Source: Armatimonadota bacterium
GTDB lineage: Bacteria; Armatimonadota; Chthonomonadetes; Chthonomonadales; Chthonomonadaceae
Direction of reading: 5' to 3'
NCBI GenBank assembly: GCA_028871815.1
Contig: JAGWMJ010000002.1
Location: forward strand, 248,001 to 312,000
DNA: 64,000 nt
Under the pieces are notes generated by a model. The model saw only the letters and a list, made by a program, of their open reading frames with translations, was not told the origin of the DNA and did no database searches. The position numbers and the translations under genes are program-made. Below are positions 8,744 through 18,243 of the stretch, in pieces (the stretch's first letter is position 1; every line of letters begins with the position of its first letter).

Positions 8744-10024
8744 TTACCTGGGCAGGAGGCCCGCAAGGTCGCTCGGCGGATACCGACGGGCCCTAACGCT
8801 GAACGGCTCACCGTAGTGGACCGGCGGCCGCTTTATGAACCCGCCTGTCGCCAGATAAAAGCGATTGCCGCTCACGCCGCCGCCATAGTCCTTGCGCTCG
8901 GTTTTACCGGTGCCATCGTGGCTGAAGCTTGCTTCGGTTAGCGGCAGCCACTTGCCATCTGTTGTATGCAGCCAGCCGCCACCAAAGCGCGCAAGCCGCG
9001 GTAAGTTGCCGTTGTCACCGCCAAAGTCCTCATCGAAAGAGTACAGACCGCGCAGCCAGTGGCCATCATGTGGCGCGCTGAATCGGGCGATCAACCGCCA
9101 TTGCCCGGGATCCGGAAACCAGAACCAGGCGGTATAAATCGTGCTATCGCCCTCAACCTTTGCCGTAACCGCCAATCGGTAGGTCTTTCCGGCCAGCCAC
9201 GGAAACACGAGGTGACTGTGACCGCCCGTACCTTCATTACCGAAGCTGCCGGCATACACGCCATCACCCTTTGCCAACAGTGTAACGCGGTTTGACTGTG
9301 CCACCTTGCTGCGGCTTACGGCCTCATTACCCGCATCCCACACCGAGAAGATAATGCGCCGTTCGGTTGGACTGTTCACCTGAATGCCAAAGTAGCCGCG
9401 GTCGAATCCGCAGGCCATGTAATAGGTCCATAACGGATCGGCAACCGGCGTCACCTCGTTGTAGAAAAGGTCAACGCCGGCGCCGGCCGGAGTTGGATAG
9501 AAGAGGTGAACCGAGGCGCTGTTCCGCCGCTCAGCGGTGTTGAAGTGCGCGCCATCCGAGGCGTCACCGGATATCGTCAGGCTGCCAATGCGTCCGAAAG
9601 ACGGGCCGGACTTTGCGAGACCGCTCAAGACGATCGGTACATAGCCGGGCCGTGTGATCTGGAACTCGCCAAAATCGGCATTGACCGGAGCCGCGATTCC
9701 GCGACCGGTTACCGTATTCTGCGATTTGCGGTGTAAGCATTGAACCTGCAGCGTCGCGGATGAGCCTACAGCCAGGGCAACCGAAATCTGCACGTGCAGG
9801 CGGCCTGTGTTCTCAAAGTGACCGTACCACACCACATGATTCGAGCCATCGCGCCAGCCGGTGACGCCGTCGGCGGAAATCTGCAGCCCCAATGGGTTGG
9901 GAACGGAGTAGGCCGTGTAGGCCGGAATAGTCAACTCGGGCTTCTGATGAACCATACCATTCAACCACAACGCGCTAGAGCCAAGGATGAGAGCCAGGAG
10001 TTTTAATGGGGTCGTTTTCGGCAT
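8744..10024 (-). CDS. DUF3472 domain secreted protein
   Basis: A 426-residue protein with an N-terminal hydrophobic signal segment (L-K-L-L-A-L-I-L-G-S-S-A-L). The first ~150 residues form a beta-rich region resembling DUF5077, which often precedes DUF3472. Residues ~200-400 match DUF3472: Y-Y-M-A-C-G-F-D-R-G-Y-F-G-I-Q-V-N-S-P-T-E-R, then I-I-F-S-V-W-D, and later T-A-W-F-W-F-P-D-P-G-Q-W. These proteins are exported and likely bind or act on carbohydrate, but the activity is not established. It lies 39 bases downstream (upstream in + coordinates of transcription order) of the four-helix membrane protein gene and could be cotranscribed with it. Confidence 0.75.
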   Translation of the reverse strand: MPKTTPLKLLALILGSSALWLNGMVHQKPELTIPAYTAYSVPNPLGLQISADGVTGWRDGSNHVVWYGHFENTGRLHVQISVALAVGSSATLQVQCLHRKSQNTVTGRGIAAPVNADFGEFQITRPGYVPIVLSGLAKSGPSFGRIGSLTISGDASDGAHFNTAERRNSASVHLFYPTPAGAGVDLFYNEVTPVADPLWTYYMACGFDRGYFGIQVNSPTERRIIFSVWDAGNEAVSRSKVAQSNRVTLLAKGDGVYAGSFGNEGTGGHSHLVFPWLAGKTYRLAVTAKVEGDSTIYTAWFWFPDPGQWRLIARFSAPHDGHWLRGLYSFDEDFGGDNGNLPRLARFGGGWLHTTDGKWLPLTEASFSHDGTGKTERKDYGGGVSGNRFYLATGGFIKRPPVHYGEPFSVRARRYPPSDLAGLLPR

Positions 10025-10188
10025 GGCGAGCTAGGTCCTGCTGATTAGTATAGCCGCCGCGGCACAACGTGCGACTGCTGCCGGGCCATCGGTCCAAGGC
10101 GGCGAATAGCAGCCGGACGCCAGCCCGCCCCGTGGCGCAGCGGTATCCGGATGCTGCCAACAAGGAATGAAGGCGGCTCCCGCAGAAT

Positions 10189-12261
10189 ATGCGCGTGTTG
10201 GGGCATGCGGCGAGCCAGCTGGTACCAGGAGCCCGCTCTGCCTTGCAGGAGCCGTTTTTGGCAGTCTCTCCGGAATCCAGCCGGCATTCTCCCCCAGTCG
10301 CCGACACTGTTACTCCTCAAGAACCGATCCGGGCACGGTGGCTCAGCCCTCGTGCCATGGCGCTTGCGTTTCTCCTTGCCCCGCTGACGGCGTACTGGAC
10401 GGCCGATCAGGGCATGGATGTGATCTTCTCACTGATGGTGCCGCCTCTGGCGATGACGCTGGTGATCGCCTGCATCAACCTGGTTGTACGCAGGCTCGCC
10501 CCAAAGGCTGCGTTGCGAGAAGGCGAGCTCATCATTTTTTATGCCATGCACACGGTGGTCTGCACCATGTGCGCCGAGTGGATGAGCGTTGTCAATCCCG
10601 CAATCCAGTCATTTGCTCTGCAGCACAAGCAGAACACCGCCTTCGATACCTACATCAATCCATATACGAGCAAGTGGTTTTTTATTCCGGTAAAGGACGC
10701 GAAGCTCTATAAGGACTATGGGTACGGTGGCTACAACTTCGCCTGGTTCTGGGCGCATCTCCATCTTTGGTGGCGATACATCCTGTCGTGGACCACACTG
10801 ATTGTCTGCATCTGCGGCGGCATGCTCTGCATCAATAGTCTGATGCGCGATGAGTGGACCAATCGCGAAAAGCTCAGTTTTCCTATCATCCAAGTTCCAA
10901 TGGCTGTTATCGCTGTTGGTGCCGGTCGATCGAATGTATGGCGGAGCAAGTACTGCTACGTCGCGTTTTTTGCGATGTTTGCTATCGACATGCTCAATGG
11001 CTTCCACTTCATGTTTCCCAGTGTGCCGCAGATCAATGTGCGGTTTATTGGCGATCTATCCCAGTTCCTGCCGAATCCGCCGTTTAGCGCCATTGGTTGG
11101 ACGCCGATCGGTATCTTTCCATACATGGCGGCCATCGGATTCTTTATGCCCACCGATCTGCTCTTCTCCTGCATCTTCTTCTTCTTTTTTCGTAAGGCCA
11201 TGCAGGTATTTACTTACGCCATTGGCTATACCGACAGCGCCGGCGTTTTCGGAGGAGGCAGTTTGGTACCCGGTCCGCCGTACTTCAGCGAGCAGAGTTG
11301 GGGCGCCTTTCTCGCTCTGTTTGTAGGCGCCATCTGGGTTGCGCGAAGCTACCTGAAGGATGTATGGCGACAGATCTGGACCGGACGAGATGAGAACGGC
11401 ACCGGCGTGCCGCACCGCATCGCGTTTATCGGCCTCATCCTGTCACTGGGAGCAATCGCCTGGATAAGCAGCAAAATCGGGATTCCGCTATGGATGGTCG
11501 CCTTTGAGGTCTTTCTGTTCCTCATGTTCAGTGTTGCTCTCACGCGCCTGCGCGCTCAAATCGGCGCTCCCTCCCACGAGATGGCCTTCATGGGCCCAAA
11601 TCAGATGCTCGTGGACTTTGTCGGCAGCAGTTCACTGCCGGTCGCAGGGCTCAGCCGCACCGTAACCACGTTCTACGTGTTCAATCGTATTCACCGTACG
11701 CATCCCATGCCCTCACAGCTTGAGTCGATGAAAATGGGTGAGACGGCCCAATTCAACCAGCGCGCGATCTTTGTGGCCGTCCTCCTGGCAACAGTGGTTG
11801 GCTGTCTCCTCGGGCATCTTGTTTATATCTATCGCGGCTACCATTTCGGCGCCCAACAGGCCGGTGGTGGGAGGGCGGACATCGTTTCGCAAATCACGAA
11901 CCAGCACAAGGGACCCAATGTGGTTGCGATCGTGTTCGTCGTAGTTGGTTTTGCGATTGTGGCTCTGCTCGACCTGATCCGTTTCCAGTTCCCGGGTTTC
12001 CCGCTGCACCCGGTCGGCTACGCGCTGGCCATGAACTTCGGCCTGGACTACTTCTGGTTCGGCCTGGTGATCGTTCTCATTGTCAAGGTCTTCGTAGAGC
12101 GCATCTATGGCTTGAAAGGGCACGATAAACTGCACCAGGTCGCTATCGGTATCATCGTTGCCGAGTTCGCAGCCGAAACGATATGGTCGCTTTATGCCAT
12201 CACGCACCACCAGGCTACCTACAGCATCTCGATCAACGGCCGGCTCAGTTGGGATCAGTAA
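10189..12261 (+). CDS. Large polytopic membrane protein, DUF6785/DUF6784-like
   Basis: 690 residues with about fifteen hydrophobic segments. The long soluble N-terminus (~45 residues) suggests the start may be internal, for instance ATG 10357, since no ribosome binding site precedes 10189. Features: a W-T-N-R-E-K-L-S-F-P-I-I-Q-V-P loop after helix ~4, a G-Y-T-D-S-A-G-V-F-G-G-G-S-L-V-P-G-P loop in the middle, and a final V-E-R-I-Y-G-L-K-G-H-D-K-L loop. I associate this layout with the DUF6785/6784 proteins common in Armatimonadota and planctomycetes, which resemble oligopeptide-type carriers. The transported substrate is unknown. A strong terminator follows directly. Confidence 0.6.
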   Translation: MRVLGHAASQLVPGARSALQEPFLAVSPESSRHSPPVADTVTPQEPIRARWLSPRAMALAFLLAPLTAYWTADQGMDVIFSLMVPPLAMTLVIACINLVVRRLAPKAALREGELIIFYAMHTVVCTMCAEWMSVVNPAIQSFALQHKQNTAFDTYINPYTSKWFFIPVKDAKLYKDYGYGGYNFAWFWAHLHLWWRYILSWTTLIVCICGGMLCINSLMRDEWTNREKLSFPIIQVPMAVIAVGAGRSNVWRSKYCYVAFFAMFAIDMLNGFHFMFPSVPQINVRFIGDLSQFLPNPPFSAIGWTPIGIFPYMAAIGFFMPTDLLFSCIFFFFFRKAMQVFTYAIGYTDSAGVFGGGSLVPGPPYFSEQSWGAFLALFVGAIWVARSYLKDVWRQIWTGRDENGTGVPHRIAFIGLILSLGAIAWISSKIGIPLWMVAFEVFLFLMFSVALTRLRAQIGAPSHEMAFMGPNQMLVDFVGSSSLPVAGLSRTVTTFYVFNRIHRTHPMPSQLESMKMGETAQFNQRAIFVAVLLATVVGCLLGHLVYIYRGYHFGAQQAGGGRADIVSQITNQHKGPNVVAIVFVVVGFAIVALLDLIRFQFPGFPLHPVGYALAMNFGLDYFWFGLVIVLIVKVFVERIYGLKGHDKLHQVAIGIIVAEFAAETIWSLYAITHHQATYSISINGRLSWDQ

Positions 12262-12264
12262 AAC

Positions 12265-12304
12265 GCAAATGCGACGCTCTCAACTGAGAGGGCGTCGCAT
12301 TTGC
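12265..12304. terminator. Strong bidirectional terminator hairpin
   Basis: A 12-base stem (12265-12276 with 12293-12304) continues, with small bulges, into an inner CTCTC/GAGAG stem capped by a short loop. It starts three bases after the stop at 12261 and sits before the 3' end of the opposing gene at 12342. A-rich sequence on the left flank suits termination of the minus-strand gene. Confidence 0.75.
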
Positions 12305-12341
12305 TGAATGTGTGAGCCGCATGGCGCGCGCTGATAGAGCG

Positions 12342-12737
12342 CTACAGGTACTTCTCGTCCAACCATGCTCCCTGGGCCACACGGCGAAGCGAACAGTGGG
12401 TGGCCAGGACGTAGTTGGCATGCGCCGCCCGCAGCCTGGCCAGTTGACTCAAGCGGCTCCGGCAGCCGGATGCCGATTTCATTCGCCGCCGTGTCGTCGC
12501 ACGGCTCTCCAGTAGGCCGATCAACTGTTCCAGCCGGTAAAGCTCACGCTGCTGGGCGGTTTGTCCCATCAATCGCCGGGCAGCTGCGCGACACCGCTCC
12601 CGAGATTCAGCTGCTGGTCGCAGCGGTATCAATGGCGCCGCTGCTGCCCTCAGTGCAACGCGAACGCGCGTTCGCCGGTTGCCAACTCGGTCAAGCCGCA
12701 GCTCAATATCTGTCTGTTCTGCGGTCAATGGTGTCAT
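12342..12737 (-). CDS. Helical hypothetical protein (131 aa)
   Basis: Starts at ATG 12737 with AAGGA eight bases upstream. The product is strongly basic (rich in Arg) and predicted almost wholly helical, with a likely coiled coil around residues 65-105 (Q-Q-R-E-L-Y-R-L-E-Q-L-I-G-L-L-E-S). No family recognised. It converges with the large membrane protein gene, shares its terminator, and is divergent from the TPR gene. The overlapping + strand frames have no initiation signals, so I prefer this one. Confidence 0.5.
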   Translation of the reverse strand: MTPLTAEQTDIELRLDRVGNRRTRVRVALRAAAAPLIPLRPAAESRERCRAAARRLMGQTAQQRELYRLEQLIGLLESRATTRRRMKSASGCRSRLSQLARLRAAHANYVLATHCSLRRVAQGAWLDEKYL

Positions 12738-12930
12738 GAGAACATCCTTCTGCCAATGTCAGTATTCCAAACTGGTGGAGCGAGTCGCCGGCCGTATCGC
12801 GGGCGCCCTGCTGCCGCGCTCGCTTAGCTTGGTCGGCCACCGGTTTAGACCGCGGCGTGTTCCCGGGGGTTTCGATTCTGTGATAAAGATAACAGAAGTC
12901 CGTCTGCTTCTTTTACGAACTGGGGATTGC

Positions 12931-12966
12931 TTGACGCCCGCTGCGCCTGTGAAGTATCTTCACAGG
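12931..12966 (+). promoter_or_regulatory. Promoter with overlapping 9-3-9 palindrome (operator candidate)
   Basis: TTGACG (12931-12936), an 18-base spacer and TATCTT (12955-12960) make a recognisable housekeeping promoter. A perfect inverted repeat, CCTGTGAAG (12946-12954), spacer TAT, CTTCACAGG (12958-12966), covers the -10 element. A repressor bound there would block this promoter, which reads toward the TPR gene at 13033. Confidence 0.55.
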
Positions 12967-13032
12967 CATTCCACACGGGGACTGGTGGCCGGTATGCCGA
13001 GCAGGTGCGATTGGTGTCGTCATAATATAAGC

Positions 13033-16020
13033 ATGCGAGCTTCGGCAACTGTTGCAGCCGTCGTCGCCGTTTGGGCCTGCTCCGCTGGATTTGCGAACGC
13101 TCAAAAGCCCCCGCCCGCTGTGCCGCCTGCTCTCTCGCCGGCCATGCGTCGAGCCGGAGCTCTTCTTCAAACAGCGCTGACGCTGCAGAAACAGAACCAT
13201 AACTCGGAAGCGATCTCAGCGTGGCAGAAGTTTCAGGTGGCTGCTGTTGCGGCGCATCTGCCGCCGGCTCAACTAGCTGGTTCGTGGCAAAACCTCGCGA
13301 TTCTCTACAGCAAGACCGCCGATACGACGCACGAGCTCGACGCGTTGAGCCACCTGGTGCAGCTTGAGCCGGCCAATCCAGCGATTCTCGTGGAGCTTGC
13401 CAATCTCGACAGCGGCCAGCACCGGACCGACGAGGCCGCCACGCTGGCCGAAAAGGCGCTCAAGCTGCATCCTGCGCCGGGGGTGGCGGCCGCGGCCCAC
13501 TTTATCCTCGGCGTGAACTTTGTCAATCACAAGAATCTGGCCGCTGCTGCACCGCAGTTTGCAGCCGCGGAGCATCTGGCGCCCGATAATCCCCGTGCAC
13601 AGCTGGACTACGCAGCGATTCTGGATGCTGCCGGCAAATACGCCGAGGCGTTGGTACATGCCGAAAAAGCCAGCGCACTTTCCCACGGATCCCTTCAGGC
13701 GGAGCTGCTTGTTGCCGGCATTCAATATCACCAGAAGGATTTCAACGGCGCCCTGAAGGTGTACGACGGCATCGTAAAGCAGGATCCGCGCAACGCGAAC
13801 GCGATGTTCAATCGGGCACTCATACTTCAACGGCTGGGCCGCGTGCAGGAGGCAATAACCGCCTACATCAACGTGTTGGAGGTGGCGCCAAACCTCGATG
13901 CCGCTCACCTCAACATGGGCCAGCTCTACAGTGCAATCGGCAACGGTGCTGCGGCGCGCCAGCAGTTTCTACTGGTTTATAAACATAACAAGGCGCCAAA
14001 AGTCGCCGCGGGCCTGGCGGATGCCGAAGCTCAGGACGCCTTTTCGCTGCACGACCCGGCACAACGCGCCGCGGAGCTGGCGTCGGCGGAACGGCATTTC
14101 CAGGCGGCGCTGGCCGCCAGCCCGAACGACCTCTCGATCAACGTCGACCTGGCCGATCTCGATGAGAAGATGCTGCGATATAATGATGCGATTGCTATCT
14201 ACAGGAAGCTGCTAACGCAGAAACCGGGCGACTACGACCTCTACAGCCACATAGCACGCGTCTATGGGATGCAGCGGAACGTCGACCAGGTTGCCGCAAC
14301 GTGGCATGAATACAGCCAATTGAAGCCCAATGACCCGAATGGCTACGCGGAGCCGGCCGGCGCATTGGAGGCTGCAGGTAGGTTCGCAGCCGCAGCGGAT
14401 GAGTGGCGCGCTCTGCTGAAGCACCAGCCGCAGAGCGGCAGCGTCATGGTGTCACTGGCAAAGGATGAGCTCAAGTTGAAGCAGACCGCTGCGGCCACGG
14501 CGCAGCTGCACCAGGTGCTTCAGCTGGATCCCAGTGGCGCGACAGCGCCAACACCCGCCATGCGCGGTCAGGTGGCGGCAGCCGTTCAGGCCGAGCAACT
14601 GGATGCGCTGCGCGGCCTCGCCAATATTCACCACGACGCTGGTGATACAGAAGGCGAACTCAAGTGGCTGCGAGAGCTGAAAAAGCGTGATATGGCAATG
14701 GCAAACGCCAACCACATCGCCGTAAATACGGAAGCGTGGGATGGTATCGCTGCCATCTATCTCAAACAGAAGAACCTGGCGATGGCGGCGCAGCAGTACG
14801 AACAACTCGCGGCGAAAGCGCCGGGAATGGCAGAGCCGTGGGAACATCTGGCCGCTATTTACGAGCAGCAGAATCTGATCGACAAGTCAGCCGCGGCATG
14901 GCAGAGCGCTGCTGCGCGCTCGGTAGATCCGCTGCCCGATGCGATGAAGGCCGGCGACCTGTACCAGCGCAAAAACCAGCTGCCGAAAGCGCTGGCCGTG
15001 TATGAAGCGCTGACGCCAAAGTACGGTAAAGATCCGCGACTTAACTCAGTGCTGGCGCAGCTCTACGAACTGGTCGGCCGGGATGCAGACGCGGTAACTA
15101 CGTACGACCGGCTCCTCAAGCAGAACCCGCAGGCGTACTGGGCGGAGGATCGTCGTGCGGTAGCGTTGATGCGGCTGGGAAGGTATCCGCAGGCGCAAGC
15201 GGCATTTGAGACGGAGTTGAACCGCATCCCCGAGCAGGATCAAACGTATGCGGAGCTCGCGCTGCTCTATGCCAAACAGGGCAAACAGGATCAGTATCTC
15301 GCATGGCTTAAAGCGCGGTTAACCCAGTTCCCAGACAGGCGGACGGCCATGCAGGCGATCGTAAATGCCTATGCAGCCCGCAAAGACGAGAATGCAGGCT
15401 GGTCGTGGCTCTCGGCCTTTGCCAAACAGCACGATTCCAACCAGAAGGTGCTCCTTGCCTGGGCTCAACTGCTCGACAGCCAGAACAGGCCGGAGCAGGC
15501 GCTAGCTGTGTATCAGGAGATCGCCGCCAGGAATCCTGCGGACCTCAATGCCCAGACCGAGCTGGCGGACCGGCTCGATGAAGCCAAACAGACCTCGGCG
15601 GCCGACCTCGTTTACACGACTCTCATTGCGAACACTACGTTGACGCCCGATGAGCGCGACTCAGTACGCGCACTACTGGCGCAGCGGTACGTTCGCCAGG
15701 CCCGGTACGCATTGGCACTGCAAGTGTATCAAACGGTACTGAAGGACCGTCCGAACGATTTGAGCACATTGGGACAGATGGCCGAGATCTATGTGCTGCA
15801 GGGTCAAACCGGCAGCGCGCTGCCCATCTACCGCCAGATTGCCGCCGACGCCGGAGCTGACCGCGTAACGCAGGCTATGGCGCACTTCCGCATTGGTGAC
15901 ATTGAGCAAAAACTCGGAGACAATTCGGAAGCCATCACCCAGTACAAGCAGGCGCTGATGCTGAACCCCGAGCTCACTCCCGCCGAGCAGGCGCTGAACA
16001 GCCTGGTGCACCAGCCCTGA
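13033..16020 (+). CDS. Large exported TPR-repeat protein (995 aa)
   Basis: ATG 13033 gives a classical signal peptide (M-R-A-S-A-T-V-A-A-V-V-A-V-W-A-C, cut after A-N-A-Q). The frame is open from 12679 but that extension is not protein-like. From residue ~35 to the end the protein is a chain of about 25 tetratricopeptide repeats, with frequent A-x-A-x-Y and L-x-x-x-P-x-N/D-x-x-A units. It likely acts as a periplasmic or outer-membrane-associated scaffold, as TPR proteins of secretion or polysaccharide export systems do, but no partner is encoded beside it. No Shine-Dalgarno is present; CATAAT lies exactly six bases before the ATG. Weak coupling to the ABC ATPase 74 bases downstream is possible. 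Confidence 0.8.
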   Translation: MRASATVAAVVAVWACSAGFANAQKPPPAVPPALSPAMRRAGALLQTALTLQKQNHNSEAISAWQKFQVAAVAAHLPPAQLAGSWQNLAILYSKTADTTHELDALSHLVQLEPANPAILVELANLDSGQHRTDEAATLAEKALKLHPAPGVAAAAHFILGVNFVNHKNLAAAAPQFAAAEHLAPDNPRAQLDYAAILDAAGKYAEALVHAEKASALSHGSLQAELLVAGIQYHQKDFNGALKVYDGIVKQDPRNANAMFNRALILQRLGRVQEAITAYINVLEVAPNLDAAHLNMGQLYSAIGNGAAARQQFLLVYKHNKAPKVAAGLADAEAQDAFSLHDPAQRAAELASAERHFQAALAASPNDLSINVDLADLDEKMLRYNDAIAIYRKLLTQKPGDYDLYSHIARVYGMQRNVDQVAATWHEYSQLKPNDPNGYAEPAGALEAAGRFAAAADEWRALLKHQPQSGSVMVSLAKDELKLKQTAAATAQLHQVLQLDPSGATAPTPAMRGQVAAAVQAEQLDALRGLANIHHDAGDTEGELKWLRELKKRDMAMANANHIAVNTEAWDGIAAIYLKQKNLAMAAQQYEQLAAKAPGMAEPWEHLAAIYEQQNLIDKSAAAWQSAAARSVDPLPDAMKAGDLYQRKNQLPKALAVYEALTPKYGKDPRLNSVLAQLYELVGRDADAVTTYDRLLKQNPQAYWAEDRRAVALMRLGRYPQAQAAFETELNRIPEQDQTYAELALLYAKQGKQDQYLAWLKARLTQFPDRRTAMQAIVNAYAARKDENAGWSWLSAFAKQHDSNQKVLLAWAQLLDSQNRPEQALAVYQEIAARNPADLNAQTELADRLDEAKQTSAADLVYTTLIANTTLTPDERDSVRALLAQRYVRQARYALALQVYQTVLKDRPNDLSTLGQMAEIYVLQGQTGSALPIYRQIAADAGADRVTQAMAHFRIGDIEQKLGDNSEAITQYKQALMLNPELTPAEQALNSLVHQP

Positions 16021-16094
16021 CGCCGCGATACCGGGCTGCCGGGCCAACAGGTATATGGGCAGGTGCTGCCGTATCTATATCGTAATATTGGCAG

Positions 16095-17612
16095 ATGACA
16101 CAAACTGAGACACAACTCCAGCCTCCCGCGCTCGAAATGCGCGGAATCACGAAACAGTATCCCGGCGTGCTGGCGCTGGATAATGTGTCCCTTACCGTGA
16201 TGCCCGGCGAAGTGCATGCGCTTCTGGGCGAAAATGGCGCCGGCAAATCCACGCTGGTCAAAATCCTGGCCGGCGCAGTGCGGGCCAATGCCGGAGAGAT
16301 TCTCCTGAATGGCGCGCATGTTTCCGCCGACACGCCGCAGAAAGCGATGGAACTCGGCATCGCGATCATCTACCAGGAGTTCAACCTGGTTCCCTACTTG
16401 TCAGCCGGGGAGAACATTTTCCTCGGTCAGGAGCCACGGTCGCGCATACCCGGATTTGTAGACTATGCCCGATTGTACGGAGAATCGCAGCGAATCCTCG
16501 ATAGCCTGGGTGTTAAGCTCTCGGCGCGAACGCCGGTCAATCGACTTAGCGTTGCGCAGCAGCAGATGGTGGAGATTGCGAAGGCAACGAGCCGCAAGTC
16601 GCGCATCATCGTCATGGATGAACCGAGCGCCACGCTTACGCAGCACGAGTTGGAAGCCCTGTTCACTCTGGTACGGCAGCTGCGCGCCTCCGCGGTAAGC
16701 GTCATCTACATCTCGCACCGACTGGAGGAGGTTTTTGAAGTATGTGATCGGGCAACGGTTATGCGCGATGGCAAGGTGATCGATACGCGGCCTGTAAACG
16801 AGCTCTCCCGCGATGAGATTATCCGGCTGATGGTCGGACGTGAGCTGAAAGAGGCTATCCCTAAGAAGGCCGCGGTGCCCGGGGAAGCCGCGCTGGAAGT
16901 TCGCGGGCTGAACCGCAAGGGCATTCTCCACAACGTCTCGCTATCCGTCCGAAAAGGCGAAATCCTGGGTATGGCCGGGCTGGTTGGCGCAGGGCGCACA
17001 GAAACGGCACGAGCACTATTTGGCGCCGATCCAATCGATAGCGGCGAGATACGGATCGATGGCAAGCCGGTCGTCATAAGGTCACCACGAGATGCGATAC
17101 GTTTCGGAATCGGCCTGGTCACCGAGGACCGGAAGGAACAGGGCCTCGTTCTGCCGATGGCTGTCCGAGAAAACACGACGCTTGCCAACCTGCAATCGCT
17201 GTGCTGGATGGGCTTCGTGAAGCGTCCCCAGGAGCGCGCAGTCGCAGAGGAGTACCGAGCGAGCCTCGACATCCGTACTCCCAGCATTGAACAGACCGTG
17301 CGCAATCTCTCGGGAGGCAACCAGCAGAAAGTGGTGTTGGCAAAGTGGCTATTTACCGGCTCGCGCGTGCTAATCTTTGACGAGCCGACACGCGGTATCG
17401 ACGTTGGGGCTAAGAGCGAGATTTATAAGCTGATGAACCAACTTGCCGCGCAGGGCTGTGCCATCATCATGATATCGTCGGAGTTGCCCGAGGTTTTGGG
17501 GATGAGCGACCGTATACTGGTGATGCACGAAGGATCGGTCGCCGGGGAGCTGAGCCGCGATCAGGCGACGCAGGAGGCTGTTATGCACCTCGCCACCGGA
17601 GGATCTGCCTGA
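16095..17612 (+). CDS. Sugar ABC transporter ATP-binding protein (RbsA/MglA type)
   Basis: 505 residues with two tandem ABC domains, the layout of CUT2 (ribose/galactose/xylose) importers. The first domain has Walker A G-E-N-G-A-G-K-S-T (~40-48), signature L-S-V-A-Q-Q-Q-M-V and Walker B I-I-V-M-D-E-P-S. The second has the degenerate Walker A G-L-V-G-A-G-R-T-E, signature L-S-G-G-N-Q-Q-K and Walker B L-I-F-D-E-P-T-R-G-I-D. It energises sugar uptake at the inner membrane. No permease or binding protein is adjacent; matching ones lie at 41138-43116 on the other strand. There is no Shine-Dalgarno; TAATAT ends six bases before the ATG. Confidence 0.9.
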   Translation: MTQTETQLQPPALEMRGITKQYPGVLALDNVSLTVMPGEVHALLGENGAGKSTLVKILAGAVRANAGEILLNGAHVSADTPQKAMELGIAIIYQEFNLVPYLSAGENIFLGQEPRSRIPGFVDYARLYGESQRILDSLGVKLSARTPVNRLSVAQQQMVEIAKATSRKSRIIVMDEPSATLTQHELEALFTLVRQLRASAVSVIYISHRLEEVFEVCDRATVMRDGKVIDTRPVNELSRDEIIRLMVGRELKEAIPKKAAVPGEAALEVRGLNRKGILHNVSLSVRKGEILGMAGLVGAGRTETARALFGADPIDSGEIRIDGKPVVIRSPRDAIRFGIGLVTEDRKEQGLVLPMAVRENTTLANLQSLCWMGFVKRPQERAVAEEYRASLDIRTPSIEQTVRNLSGGNQQKVVLAKWLFTGSRVLIFDEPTRGIDVGAKSEIYKLMNQLAAQGCAIIMISSELPEVLGMSDRILVMHEGSVAGELSRDQATQEAVMHLATGGSA

Positions 17613-17613
17613 G

Positions 17614-18219
17614 ATGATGCCAACCGCCCCTCCGCCTATGCCGAATGTGACTCCGCCTGTGCCCGTCCGACGTCGCGGCGGCAGTGGATGTCTGGTACCG
17701 GGAATCCTGGGATGTGGAGCGCTGGTTGTCATCCTGGTCGTTATAGGCATAATTGGCGTCAGCAACCTGAACAAGCACGGGGGATTCGGAAATATCGTGC
17801 GAAGCGCGGAGGCTACTACGCCCGCTGCCCGCAAACTCTGGTACCTCCGCGAAGGGATGGACCTGTATCGTCGCGCGCACAAGGGGGCGTATCCCAAAAC
17901 ACTGGACGCGGTACTGCCATTCATTCCGCCTGCCGATGAGGATCCGACAACCTGCACGGAATGCAGTCAGCCTCAAGCAATCTATATTCGGCCCGGCCCT
18001 GCAACCAATCCTCACGCGCCAATCGTTCAGTTCTTTGCCGGTGAAGGCGACCTGACCATTGGACCCGTTACGCAGCGCCATCTCACCTATATTTCGTTGC
18101 TTGCCAATGGCGAGATTACACAGGATCAAAACGTCCAGCAGGTGCTCTATCCGGCTGCCGACACGTCGGCTCCAATACCTCCAGCGCCGCTACGCACAAC
18201 CGGCAGCGGTGCAAAGTAG
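17614..18219 (+). CDS. Membrane-anchored hypothetical protein, pseudopilin-like topology
   Basis: 201 residues from ATG 17614, one base after the ABC ATPase stop, with GGAGG inside the end of that gene: tightly coupled. A proline-rich cytoplasmic N-terminus (~20 residues) and R-R-R precede one transmembrane helix (residues ~25-50). A soluble domain follows, beginning with a helix L-R-E-G-M-D-L-Y-R-R-A-H-K-G-A-Y-P-K-T-L. That part recalls the exported domain of type II pseudopilins, but the N-terminus lacks the usual G-F/E prepilin cleavage motif. Two Cys (C-T-E-C) at ~113-116 could form a disulphide or bind metal. Function unknown; coupling to sugar uptake is inferred from position only. Confidence 0.6.
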   Translation: MMPTAPPPMPNVTPPVPVRRRGGSGCLVPGILGCGALVVILVVIGIIGVSNLNKHGGFGNIVRSAEATTPAARKLWYLREGMDLYRRAHKGAYPKTLDAVLPFIPPADEDPTTCTECSQPQAIYIRPGPATNPHAPIVQFFAGEGDLTIGPVTQRHLTYISLLANGEITQDQNVQQVLYPAADTSAPIPPAPLRTTGSGAK

Positions 18220-18243
18220 CATTCATCCTCATACGGTACCAAT

